Below are positions 7,068-14,158 of a stretch of DNA of 46,588 bases, piece after piece. Under the pieces are notes generated by a model. It did not search any database. It had not been told where the DNA came from and worked only from the letters and a program-made list of their open reading frames with translations. A program made the position numbers and the translations under genes. Position 1 is the stretch's first letter; each line of letters starts with the position of its first letter. Source of the DNA: Phycisphaerales bacterium (GTDB taxonomy: Bacteria > Planctomycetota > Phycisphaerae > Phycisphaerales > UBA1924); NCBI GenBank assembly GCA_029260375.1, contig JAJDDI010000002.1:1-46588 (forward strand), read 5' to 3'.

Positions 7068-7970
7068 ATGAACGAACGCTCCTTGTTAGAACAAATCCAA
7101 TCACGAAGCGCATCCCTCGAGTCCCGTTTCCCCGATGCGCTTGTCGTAGGCCCCGGCGACGACTGCGCCGTGCTCCGCTCGCCATCTGGCGATCTGAGCC
7201 TCGTGGGCGTCGATCAGCTGATCGTGGGACGCCACTGCACGCCCGACACGCCCGTTGATCTCATCGCCCGAAAGGCGATCGCGCGGGGTGTCTCCGACAT
7301 CGCCGCCATGGGCGGAACGCCGACCTGGGCCCTCGCCGCGGCCAGGCTGCCCACGCGGTACCCCCACGCCGACGAGCTCTTCGATTCATGCGCCAAATGG
7401 GCGGAGCACTGGGGCTGCCCGATCGTCGGTGGCGACATCGCCACGGGCCCGGGCGAGCTCGCCCTCTCGATCACCGTCGCGGGCGCCCCCCACCCGGCCC
7501 GGGGCCCGGTCCTGCGATCCGGCGCGAGGGCGGGTGACCTTGTCGCCGTGACCGGCCCGATCGGCGATTCACTTTCCACCGGCTGGCACCTGAACTTCGA
7601 GCCTCGGATCACTGAGGCTCGCCTCCTGTGCGATTCGCTCGGCCCGGACCTGCACGCGATGATCGACATCTCCGACGGTCTTGGCCTCGACGCCCACCGC
7701 GTGGCGTACGCGTCGGGCGCGGTGATCGAGATCGACAGCGAGCGCGTGCCAGCGCGCGACGGATCCGCGAGCCCCTGGCGAGACCGGTTCTCGCACGGCG
7801 AGGACCACGAGCTGCTCGTCACGTTCAGACCCGACGGAATCCCCCCGGGATCGCTCACCGTCATCGGGAGAGTCCGGGCGCCGGAACCCGACGAGGCGCC
7901 GGGCGCCCGCGTGATCTCGCTCGACGGGACGATTGCACCCGGATCCGAGCTGGGCTGGGACCACGGGTAG
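7068..7970 (+). CDS. thiL: Thiamine-monophosphate kinase
   Basis: A 300-residue enzyme that phosphorylates thiamine monophosphate to thiamine diphosphate with ATP, the last step of cofactor synthesis. ThiL/PurM-family motifs are visible: VGPGDDCAV (about residues 27-35), VDQLIVGRHC, KAIARGVSDIAAMGGTP, IVGGD, MIDISDGLGLDAHR and GEDHELLVTF. Length is slightly short of the usual 310-330. It is the only thiamine gene in the window, with no THI-box riboswitch seen upstream. It is transcribed away from LuxR copy 1 and converges with LuxR copy 2, 19 nt apart. Confidence 0.93.
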   Translation: MNERSLLEQIQSRSASLESRFPDALVVGPGDDCAVLRSPSGDLSLVGVDQLIVGRHCTPDTPVDLIARKAIARGVSDIAAMGGTPTWALAAARLPTRYPHADELFDSCAKWAEHWGCPIVGGDIATGPGELALSITVAGAPHPARGPVLRSGARAGDLVAVTGPIGDSLSTGWHLNFEPRITEARLLCDSLGPDLHAMIDISDGLGLDAHRVAYASGAVIEIDSERVPARDGSASPWRDRFSHGEDHELLVTFRPDGIPPGSLTVIGRVRAPEPDEAPGARVISLDGTIAPGSELGWDHG

Positions 7971-7989
7971 TCCCCGCCGCGGCGCCCGT

Positions 7990-8829
7990 TCATCCAGGTT
8001 CATCCCCCCTCTCCGGCTTGACCGCGCCGGTGAGGTCGAACCCGCTGCCCACCCGGAAACGCCGGATCAGCTGCTTCTGCCCGCTCACGTTGAAGTGGCG
8101 GTACACCGTCTTGGTGTAGTCCGCGACGGTGTGGACGCTCAGGCCCAGGTGGTCGGCCATCTGCTTGCGGGACCAGCCCTCGAGCAGCAGACCGAAAATC
8201 GTCCGCAGGCGCGGGGTCAGCCCGGGCACGCGGTCACCCGGATCCTCGGGCACGCCCGCCCGGTGCAGCCACGGGATCTCGGAGACGATGATGTGGACCA
8301 GGCGCCGGAGCCGGTCGTCGAACGGCTCTCGCCCCGTCTTCCGGTGCAGCCCCACGGCGCTGAACATGCCCGCCTGGAGCGGGAGGATCGAGTACAGGTA
8401 GTCGTCGATCCCCAGCGCCTCGTGATACAGGCGGTAGTTCTCTGAGCCGTACCAGCGCTCGTCCGAGACCATGTCGCGCCGCACGCGCGAGACGTGGGTC
8501 CCGCGTGCGATCTCGCGCATCCACGCCTCGGTGTCGGGCGCCGGCGCCTGCGGGTCTTGCGTGGCCTCCATGATCAGCCCCACCTGGCGATCATCGAACC
8601 CGCCCTGCAGGAAGCTGACACACATGGGCGGGCCGTTCTTGTCCGCGTACCGGCTCACCGCCCAGAGCCAGGCGTCCGCCTCGACCAGCTCGGCGATCCC
8701 CGACATCAGGCGCCGCTTGCGGGCCGCGACGTCCTCGCCCCCCTCGGCGATGGCCCCGAGCAGGCGCACGATCGCACGCACCTCCCGCTCGCCGAGCGCC
8801 GCGTCTTCCTCTTCAAACGGGGCAACCAT
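7990..8829 (-). CDS. LuxR-type HTH regulator, copy 2
   Basis: A 279-residue paralogue of the regulator at 6084-6929 with the same architecture: N-terminal sensor-like region (MSGIAELVEADAWLWAV, GGFDDRQVGLIMEATQD, MFSAVGLHRKTGREPFDDR) and C-terminal LuxR helix-turn-helix (LTPRLRTIFGLLLEGWSRKQ). The C-terminal 60 residues are about three-quarters identical between the two; the N-terminal parts diverge more. The start at 8829 sits behind AAAGGGAC and a TATAGA box only 7 nt upstream, so the message may be leaderless or nearly so. The ligand and targets are unknown. Confidence 0.8.
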   Translation of the reverse strand: MVAPFEEEDAALGEREVRAIVRLLGAIAEGGEDVAARKRRLMSGIAELVEADAWLWAVSRYADKNGPPMCVSFLQGGFDDRQVGLIMEATQDPQAPAPDTEAWMREIARGTHVSRVRRDMVSDERWYGSENYRLYHEALGIDDYLYSILPLQAGMFSAVGLHRKTGREPFDDRLRRLVHIIVSEIPWLHRAGVPEDPGDRVPGLTPRLRTIFGLLLEGWSRKQMADHLGLSVHTVADYTKTVYRHFNVSGQKQLIRRFRVGSGFDLTGAVKPERGDEPG

Positions 8830-8836
8830 GTCCCTT

Positions 8837-8842
8837 TCTATA
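8837..8842 (-). promoter_or_regulatory. Putative -10 box close to LuxR copy 2 start
   Basis: TATAGA on the minus strand ends 7 nt before the ATG at 8829. If used, transcription would begin at or within a few bases of the start codon. Confidence 0.35.
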
Positions 8843-8986
8843 CACGCCCGGGCGCACCCAGATCCGCCGCAGCGCCATCGCCCCCCCAGGCGCGGGGGTC
8901 GCGGATGTTCTCGCACCCCCTCCCTCGCGAGAAAAGACGCCGGGGCGGGGCTCGCGTGCGTACGCGGCGCCTCCTACGAATACCCC

Positions 8987-9622
8987 GTGTTCGAGCTGAC
9001 GCGAGAAGTGGAGAGCCTCGATCAGACCCGTCGCCTGGCCCGCGAGCTGGCGGGCCTGCTGCGGGCGGGCGACGTCGTGCTCCTCGACGGCCCGCTGGGC
9101 GCCGGCAAGACCACCCTCATCCGCTCCCTCGCGGGCGCCCTGGGCATCGACGAGCGGGCGGTGTCCAGCCCGACCTACGTCGTCGTCAACGAGTACCCCA
9201 ACCAGAGCGGCCCGGACGTGGTCCACGCCGACGCGTACCGCCTCGGGGGCAGCGACGATCTGGACGCCCTGGGCTGGGACGAGCTGACGTCGGGCGGGGC
9301 GATCGTGCTCGTCGAGTGGGGCGAGCGGATCGAGGGCGCTCACCCGGACGCCGTCCGGATCGTGATCGAGCCCACGGGCGAGACCAGCCGTCGCTTCAGG
9401 CTCACGGCGCCCGACGCATGGTCGGATCGGACAGTCCGCCCCGTCGAGCCGGCGCGCGAGGCGACGACCTGCCCCACCACCGGGCAGCGCGTGCCCGCGG
9501 ACAGCCCGACGTGGCCCTTCGCCAGCGAGCAGGCCCGGATGGCGGACCTGCACAAGTGGTTCAGCGGGCAGCACGCGATCTCCCGACCCATCGAGCAGGC
9601 CGACCTGGAAGCGGGCGAGTAA
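8987..9622 (+). CDS. tsaE: TsaE ATPase fused to a degenerate YacG-like domain
   Basis: A 211-residue protein. Residues ~1-145 are TsaE, the P-loop ATPase that with TsaB and TsaD makes t6A37 in tRNA: Walker A GPLGAGKT (35-42), SSPTYVVVNEY, HADAYRL and VLVEWGERI. Residues ~160-205 match YacG, the small zinc protein that inhibits DNA gyrase in E. coli: CPTTGQRVPADSPTWPFASE, then DLHKWFSGQHAIS. Of the four zinc cysteines only Cys162 remains; the others are Thr165, Ala179 and Ala183. TsaE proteins are usually ~150 residues, so the tail is an addition. The GTG start is chosen because the TsaE fold begins there; no clear ribosome site is visible. Confidence 0.85.
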   Translation: MFELTREVESLDQTRRLARELAGLLRAGDVVLLDGPLGAGKTTLIRSLAGALGIDERAVSSPTYVVVNEYPNQSGPDVVHADAYRLGGSDDLDALGWDELTSGGAIVLVEWGERIEGAHPDAVRIVIEPTGETSRRFRLTAPDAWSDRTVRPVEPAREATTCPTTGQRVPADSPTWPFASEQARMADLHKWFSGQHAISRPIEQADLEAGE

Positions 9623-9659
9623 GCTCACCCGTCGGTACACCCATGCGGAGGGCTCATGG

Positions 9660-10433
9660 ATGAGCAGCACACGGCGCCCGGGACGGGCGCGTTGGATGGT
9701 CTGGGCGGGCGTGAGCATCGTGGGCGCAGCCGCCCTGTCGGCAATGGCCCAGGACGGGGCGACTCCTGAAACCCCGCCCCCGACCCTCTCGGGCGACCAG
9801 CTCGGACTCTGGACCCTCTTCCGCCAGTCGTTCGACCTGTTCACGGTCCTCCTGATCCTGGGCTCGATCGCGGCGGTGGCCCTGATCGTGCGCAACATCC
9901 TGGAGGTCCGCACGGGCGTGATCATGCCCGCCAAGCGGACCGGACGCCTGATCGACCTGATCGAGCACGGGCGGATCGACGACGCAAGATCCCTCGTCAA
10001 GCGTGACGACTCGTTCGTGGGCAGCGTGATCCGCTCGGCGATGCGCGAGAGCGGGCGGGGCAAGGCGGCGATGCGCGAGGCCGCGGAGCTGGCCGCGAGC
10101 GATCAGTCCGCCCGCTGGTTCCGCAAAATTGAACTCTTGAACATCATCGGGAACCTCGGCCCGCTCGTCGGGCTGGCCGGGACGGTCTGGGGGATGATCA
10201 TCGCCTTCGCGTCGCTGGGCGCCGCCGACGGGCAGGCCGGGCCGGCGGACCTGTCGCTGGGCATCTCCAAGGCCCTCTTTCACACGCTGCTGGGGCTGAT
10301 GCTCGCGATCCCGTGCCTGCTGACGTTCGGGATCTACCGCGGCATCGTGGACCGGATCTGCACCCGGGCCATGGTCGAGAGCGCCAGGCTCGTCGAGCTG
10401 CTGCCCGTGGGCGAGCCCAAGAAGGACGCATGA
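9660..10433 (+). CDS. exbB: MotA/TolQ/ExbB proton channel protein
   Basis: A 257-residue inner-membrane protein of the ExbB/TolQ family, the pentameric part of a proton channel that powers outer-membrane transport or envelope maintenance. An N-terminal signal-like segment (residues ~12-30) is followed by a membrane helix (~58-78), a cytoplasmic domain and the conserved pair of helices (LLNIIGNLGPLVGLAGTVWG and the ISKALFHTLLGLMLAIP region). GGAGG lies before the ATG. It overlaps the next gene by ATGA, starting a three-gene unit with two ExbD-type proteins. Confidence 0.9.
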   Translation: MSSTRRPGRARWMVWAGVSIVGAAALSAMAQDGATPETPPPTLSGDQLGLWTLFRQSFDLFTVLLILGSIAAVALIVRNILEVRTGVIMPAKRTGRLIDLIEHGRIDDARSLVKRDDSFVGSVIRSAMRESGRGKAAMREAAELAASDQSARWFRKIELLNIIGNLGPLVGLAGTVWGMIIAFASLGAADGQAGPADLSLGISKALFHTLLGLMLAIPCLLTFGIYRGIVDRICTRAMVESARLVELLPVGEPKKDA

Positions 10434-10867
10434 GGCGGACGGCGCTCCAGAGCGTGCACGGCAGCGCCCACCACACCGGGCGGGTGAACGTCACCCCGCT
10501 CATCGACGTGGTGATGGTGCTGATCGTGTTCTATCTGATCGTCGGGCACCTGGTCATGGAGCGCCAGGGCGAGGGGCGCCTGCCCGAGTCGCGCTACGGG
10601 CGTGAGCTGGAGCGCTCGGGCAGCCCGCTGACGCTCTCGGTGATGGACGACGAGATGGTGCTGGTTGACGGGCTCGAGACGACGCTCGAGCGCCTGCCCA
10701 GCGTGCTCGAGGGGCGCCTGGCGCGCGAGCCGGGCGTGCGGGTGGAGCTGCGCGCGGGGCGGGACCGCCCGTACGCGGCGGTCGAGCCCGTGGTCGAGGC
10801 GTGCCGCGAGGCGGGCGTGCGCAGCGTGGAGCTGGTGACCGAGCGGTCGGCGGGGGCGAGCGGGTGA
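10430..10867 (+). CDS. exbD: ExbD/TolR-type biopolymer transport protein 1
   Basis: A 145-residue protein with one membrane helix near the N-terminus (residues ~20-42) preceded by VNVTPLIDVVMVLIVF, which carries the essential membrane Asp of the ExbD/TolR family. The periplasmic domain follows and ends with the family strand-helix pattern (VELRAGRDRPYAAVEPVVEACREAGV). The start overlaps the exbB stop (ATGA) and its own stop overlaps the next start (GTGA), so the three proteins are translationally coupled and likely form one complex. Confidence 0.88.
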   Translation: MRRTALQSVHGSAHHTGRVNVTPLIDVVMVLIVFYLIVGHLVMERQGEGRLPESRYGRELERSGSPLTLSVMDDEMVLVDGLETTLERLPSVLEGRLAREPGVRVELRAGRDRPYAAVEPVVEACREAGVRSVELVTERSAGASG

Positions 10868-11391
10868 GCGAGATCGGCGAGGAAACCCGGGCCCTGGGCG
10901 TGGACTCGGGCGCCGAGCCGCTGGGCACGTTTCGCAAGCGCGGCGCCCTGCACCAGTGGGAGCTGCACTTCGGCCCCAACATGACGCCCATGGTCGATGT
11001 CGTGATGGTTATCCTGATCTTTTTCATGGCCTCGACCGCGTTCCTTGGCCCCGAGTGGTTCCTGCAGGCGCACATGGCGCCCGACGAGCGCGAGGGCGGG
11101 GCGCTGCGCCCCGACAACCGGTTCCGCCTGCCAGAGGTGCGGCTGGAGGTGCGCCTGCGGGCCGCGCCGGGCGGGACGCTGGCCGACGCGTTCGGGCGCG
11201 AGGGGCTGACGCTCGACGAGCTGGAGGTGCTCGCTGCGGAGGTGGCGGCGGACCTGGTGCCCGAGAAGCCCGCGGGCAGCGCCGAGCCGGTGGTGGTGAT
11301 CAGCCCGGAGGCGCAGACGCCGTACAACGACGTGGTGCGCGCGCACGACGCGTGCACGAAGGCGGGGTTCCGGCGGGTGGCGCTGCGGTAG
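10864..11391 (+). CDS. exbD: ExbD/TolR-type biopolymer transport protein 2
   Basis: A 175-residue second ExbD-like protein. An extra N-terminal cytoplasmic segment of ~35 residues precedes the membrane helix NMTPMVDVVMVILIFFMAST with its conserved Asp. The periplasmic part is longer than in the first copy but ends in the same way (VVVISPEAQTPYNDVVRAHD). The GTG start lies in a GTGA overlap. Two different ExbD proteins beside one ExbB are common in planctomycetes. No TonB gene is adjacent, so the energy-transducing partner must lie elsewhere. Confidence 0.85.
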   Translation: MSEIGEETRALGVDSGAEPLGTFRKRGALHQWELHFGPNMTPMVDVVMVILIFFMASTAFLGPEWFLQAHMAPDEREGGALRPDNRFRLPEVRLEVRLRAAPGGTLADAFGREGLTLDELEVLAAEVAADLVPEKPAGSAEPVVVISPEAQTPYNDVVRAHDACTKAGFRRVALR

Positions 11392-11401
11392 GCAGTAGAC
11401 A

Positions 11402-11492
11402 TCCAGCCCCGCACGTGAGTGCGGGGTTTGCTTGTCCCGGGGGATGGGGCGCCTCATGAAAGGGAAACCCCGCACTCACGTGCGGGGCTGGA
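11402..11492. repeat. Long palindromic repeat, copy 3
   Basis: A perfect inverted repeat with 28-nt arms (11402-11429 and 11465-11492) and a 35-nt loop. Each arm starts TCCAGCCCCGCACGTGAG and ends GGGGTTT. It shares arm length and ends with the elements at 2420-2486 and 4951-5016. It sits between the convergent exbD and fur-like genes, so it can serve as a bidirectional terminator. The arms also contain an internal palindrome (CCCCGCAC...GTGCGGGG). Confidence 0.9.
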
Positions 11493-11505
11493 AGGCGCCG
11501 GCAAC

Positions 11506-11976
11506 TCACTCACTCGCGCTGGCAAAGATCTGAAACCGCGTGCCGTGGGGCTCGAGCCCGCGCTCCTTGCAGATGCGGTCGCGGATGGCGGCCAGCTCGG
11601 GGATGTCGATGGCCTCGACGTCGCCCGTGTCGGTGCGCACGAGCAGGGTGTTGGGTTTTTTCCCGAAGACGAGCTGGTAGTGGCTCTGCTCGCGGTCGAA
11701 CAGCACGCGCTGGATGAGCCCGGCGTCCTCGAGGAGCTTGATGGTGCGGTAGACCGTGGCCTTGGAGACGCGGAAGCCCTCGTCCTTGAGGCGTTGGAGC
11801 AGGGCGTCGGCCTCGAAGAGGGTGTCGATGCGGATGATGGTATCGAGGATCTGGGCGCGCTCGGGGGTGTACTTGAGGCCCTCGTCCTTGAGGGCGCGCC
11901 GGAAGACGGCGCACAGCGGTTCGAAAATCTCGAGTTCGGGCTCGCCTGTCGCCGGCCCGGTGGGCTTGAGGTCCAT
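11506..11976 (-). CDS. Fur-family regulator lacking metal-site motifs
   Basis: A 156-residue protein with the Fur winged helix: KYTPERAQILDTIIRIDTLF, EADALLQRLKDEGFRVSKAT and VYRTIKLLEDAGLI. The dimerisation part starts normally (SHYQLVFGKKPNT) but the metal motifs are gone: the HHDH position reads KPNT, and CxxC reads VRTD. Signal sensing must therefore differ from Fe, Zn or peroxide sensing, or the protein is a constitutive or partner-dependent repressor. It converges with the ExbB/ExbD operon. No ribosome site is seen; a TACAAT box ends 6 nt before the ATG, which suggests a leaderless message. Confidence 0.8.
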   Translation of the reverse strand: MDLKPTGPATGEPELEIFEPLCAVFRRALKDEGLKYTPERAQILDTIIRIDTLFEADALLQRLKDEGFRVSKATVYRTIKLLEDAGLIQRVLFDREQSHYQLVFGKKPNTLLVRTDTGDVEAIDIPELAAIRDRICKERGLEPHGTRFQIFASASE

Positions 11977-11982
11977 GGGCGG

Positions 11983-11988
11983 ATTGTA
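11983..11988 (-). promoter_or_regulatory. -10 box 6 nt before the fur-like start
   Basis: TACAAT on the minus strand, separated from the ATG by exactly 6 nt (CCGCCC). There is no Shine-Dalgarno sequence in between, as expected for a leaderless transcript. No clear -35. Confidence 0.5.
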
Positions 11989-12019
11989 GGGCGTCGGGGC
12001 CGGTTGGCCGCGTTGGCTC

Positions 12020-12025
12020 TACACT
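12020..12025 (+). promoter_or_regulatory. -10 box 6 nt before the GT-C-like gene
   Basis: TACACT followed by 6 nt (CGGCGC) and GTG at 12032. It is divergent from, and mirrors, the -10 box of the fur-like gene 31 nt away. The Fur-like protein could act on both promoters from this short shared region; that is inference. Confidence 0.5.
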
Positions 12026-12031
12026 CGGCGC

Positions 12032-14158
12032 GTGAGCCGCGGTGAGCCAGCGATGAACAGCCCGCAGGTCCGGGCGGCGGTCCTCGTCGCGGCGCCGATC
12101 CTCGCGCTGCTGGCGCTGATGGCCGTGCTGGGCTCGCTGGGCAAGGACCCGGCGCCGGATCCGCTGACGGCGCTGGGGCTGGTCCTTTCCGGGATCGGAC
12201 CGGCGCTGGTTGTTTGTGTGGTCCTGCTGCTGTCCTGCCTGGGCTGGGGCTCGCTGCTGCGGCGGGGCTTTCGCGAGGCGCCCGACGCGTGGACGATCCA
12301 GCTCGGGCTCGGTATCGCGCTGCTGATCACCCTCACGCTGGTCCTGGGCGGGGTCGGCCTGCTGGTTGCGCCGGTGTCGGTCGGGGTGGTGGGCGTCGGG
12401 CTCGGGCTGCTGGGGTGGCAGGTGAAGGGCGCCGGGCTTGGCGGGGCGCCCGCCCGCGTGAGCCGGGTGTGGCTGATTGCACTGCCGAGCACCGCGCTGC
12501 TGCTGCTGGCGGCGATGTCGCCGCCGGGCTGGCTGTGGGACTCGGAGTTCGGTGCGTACGACGTGCTGAGCTACCACCTGCGCCTGCCCCAGGAGTGGCT
12601 GGCGGGCGGGCGGATCGAGCCGCTTGAGCACAACGTGTACTCGTACCTGCCCTCGGGCATCGAGGGGGTGTACGCGTTGATCGGGTCGATGACGCTGGCG
12701 CCGACGGACGACGCGGGGGCGGCAAGCGGGCTGCTGGCGGGCTCGGGCTGGCGGGTGATCGCGGCCCAGATGTTTCACGCCTGCCTGGCGCTTGTGACGG
12801 CGTGGACACTGCAGGTCTTTGTGCGCCGGGCGCTACTCAAGAGCGGGGTCGAGGCGTTGCACGCGGGTCGGTGCGGGGTGATCGCCGGGGTCGCGCTGCT
12901 GGCGACGCCGTGGGTGGTTGTTGTGGGGTCGCTGGCGTACAACGAGATGGGCGCAGCGGCGCTGGGCGCGGCGGCGATGCTGGTGGCGATCGAAGACAAG
13001 ATCAAGCCGGTCTGGCGGGGCGTGCTGAGCGCCGTGCTCGTGGGCGGGGCGTGCGCGGCCAAGCCGACGGCGATCTTCCTCGTCGCGCCCGTCGTGGGTG
13101 TGCTGCTGCTGGGTCGGGCGCCGGTTCGGGACTGGTTTAGGCTGATCGGGCCCGGCGTGATCGTCGGGGTGCTGATGCTGGCGCCGTGGATGGTTCGCAA
13201 CGCGGCGCACGGGGGGAACCCGGTCTTCCCGCAGATGACGGGGGTCTTTGGCTCCGCGCACTGGGACGACGAGCAGGTCGAGCGCTACCGCGGCGCCCAC
13301 CGCTTCGAGGGCGGGGTCGTCGATCGCGTCCGGACGCTCGTGTGGACCAGCCCCGGAGCGCCCGACGACGCGTCGAGTGTGCAGCGCTGGCGCGGGGCGA
13401 TGAGCCCGCAGTTCGGGGTGATCTTCCCCGCGGCGCTGCTGGCGGGGGTGATCGCGCTGATCTCCGCTGCCACTCGCAGGCCCGCGGCGTTGCTGCTGGT
13501 CGGGCTGGGGGCGCAGGCGGTCGCGTGGATGACGCTGACGCACCTGCAGAGCCGGTTCCTGATCCCGGGGCTGCTGCCCGGGGCGGCGCTGCTGGGGCTG
13601 GCGCTGGGGGGTGTGCGCACGAAGCGGTCGCGCGAGCCGTTGACGGTGGCGTGGGTGATCGTCGTCGCGGCGCAGGCGGGGCTGGGCGTGTGGGTGTTTG
13701 CGGGTCAGCGGAGCGGGAGGCCCAACTTCGGGCTGCTTGGCGGGACGGCGATGATGCGCGGCGAGCCGTATGAACCGCTGGTCGGGCGGGCCGATCCCAC
13801 CGCGTATATGAACCACGAGCTGGGCGAGGGGTCGGGGGTGCTGTACGTCGGCGACAGCGCAGCGCTGTACAACGTGCACGAGGCGCTGGTCTCGACGACG
13901 TGGGACCGATCGCTGCTGGGTGAGATCGCCCGGGAGACACCCGAGACCGAGCGGTGGACCGACGCGCTGCGCGAACGGGGCGTAACGCACGTCTACGTCG
14001 ATCTGGGCGAGATTCGCCGACTGACGCTCAGCGGGTGGCGCGATCCGGGCGTGGGGTCTGAGTCGCTCGCCCGGTGGCTGGAATCACTCGGCGAGCCGAT
14101 ACAGGTCTGGCCCGAGCAGGGCGAGACGCGGCAACTCCTGTACAGGCTGGGCGGATGA
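12032..14158 (+). CDS. Multi-pass membrane protein, GT-C glycosyltransferase-like
   Basis: A 708-residue protein with about 12 predicted membrane helices spread over residues 15-575 and a soluble C-terminal domain of ~130 residues. After the fifth or so helix an acidic loop reads WDSEFGAYDVLSYHLRLP (Asp170, Glu172, Asp177, His182), and this is followed by PQEWLAGGR and YSYLPSGIEG. Acidic residues in the first large extracytoplasmic loop and this helix pattern are typical of GT-C sugar transferases that use polyprenyl-phosphate sugars. The exact family and acceptor are unknown. GTG at 12032 is favoured by the -10 box; ATG at 12053 is the alternative. The stop overlaps the next start. Confidence 0.65.
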   Translation: MSRGEPAMNSPQVRAAVLVAAPILALLALMAVLGSLGKDPAPDPLTALGLVLSGIGPALVVCVVLLLSCLGWGSLLRRGFREAPDAWTIQLGLGIALLITLTLVLGGVGLLVAPVSVGVVGVGLGLLGWQVKGAGLGGAPARVSRVWLIALPSTALLLLAAMSPPGWLWDSEFGAYDVLSYHLRLPQEWLAGGRIEPLEHNVYSYLPSGIEGVYALIGSMTLAPTDDAGAASGLLAGSGWRVIAAQMFHACLALVTAWTLQVFVRRALLKSGVEALHAGRCGVIAGVALLATPWVVVVGSLAYNEMGAAALGAAAMLVAIEDKIKPVWRGVLSAVLVGGACAAKPTAIFLVAPVVGVLLLGRAPVRDWFRLIGPGVIVGVLMLAPWMVRNAAHGGNPVFPQMTGVFGSAHWDDEQVERYRGAHRFEGGVVDRVRTLVWTSPGAPDDASSVQRWRGAMSPQFGVIFPAALLAGVIALISAATRRPAALLLVGLGAQAVAWMTLTHLQSRFLIPGLLPGAALLGLALGGVRTKRSREPLTVAWVIVVAAQAGLGVWVFAGQRSGRPNFGLLGGTAMMRGEPYEPLVGRADPTAYMNHELGEGSGVLYVGDSAALYNVHEALVSTTWDRSLLGEIARETPETERWTDALRERGVTHVYVDLGEIRRLTLSGWRDPGVGSESLARWLESLGEPIQVWPEQGETRQLLYRLGG

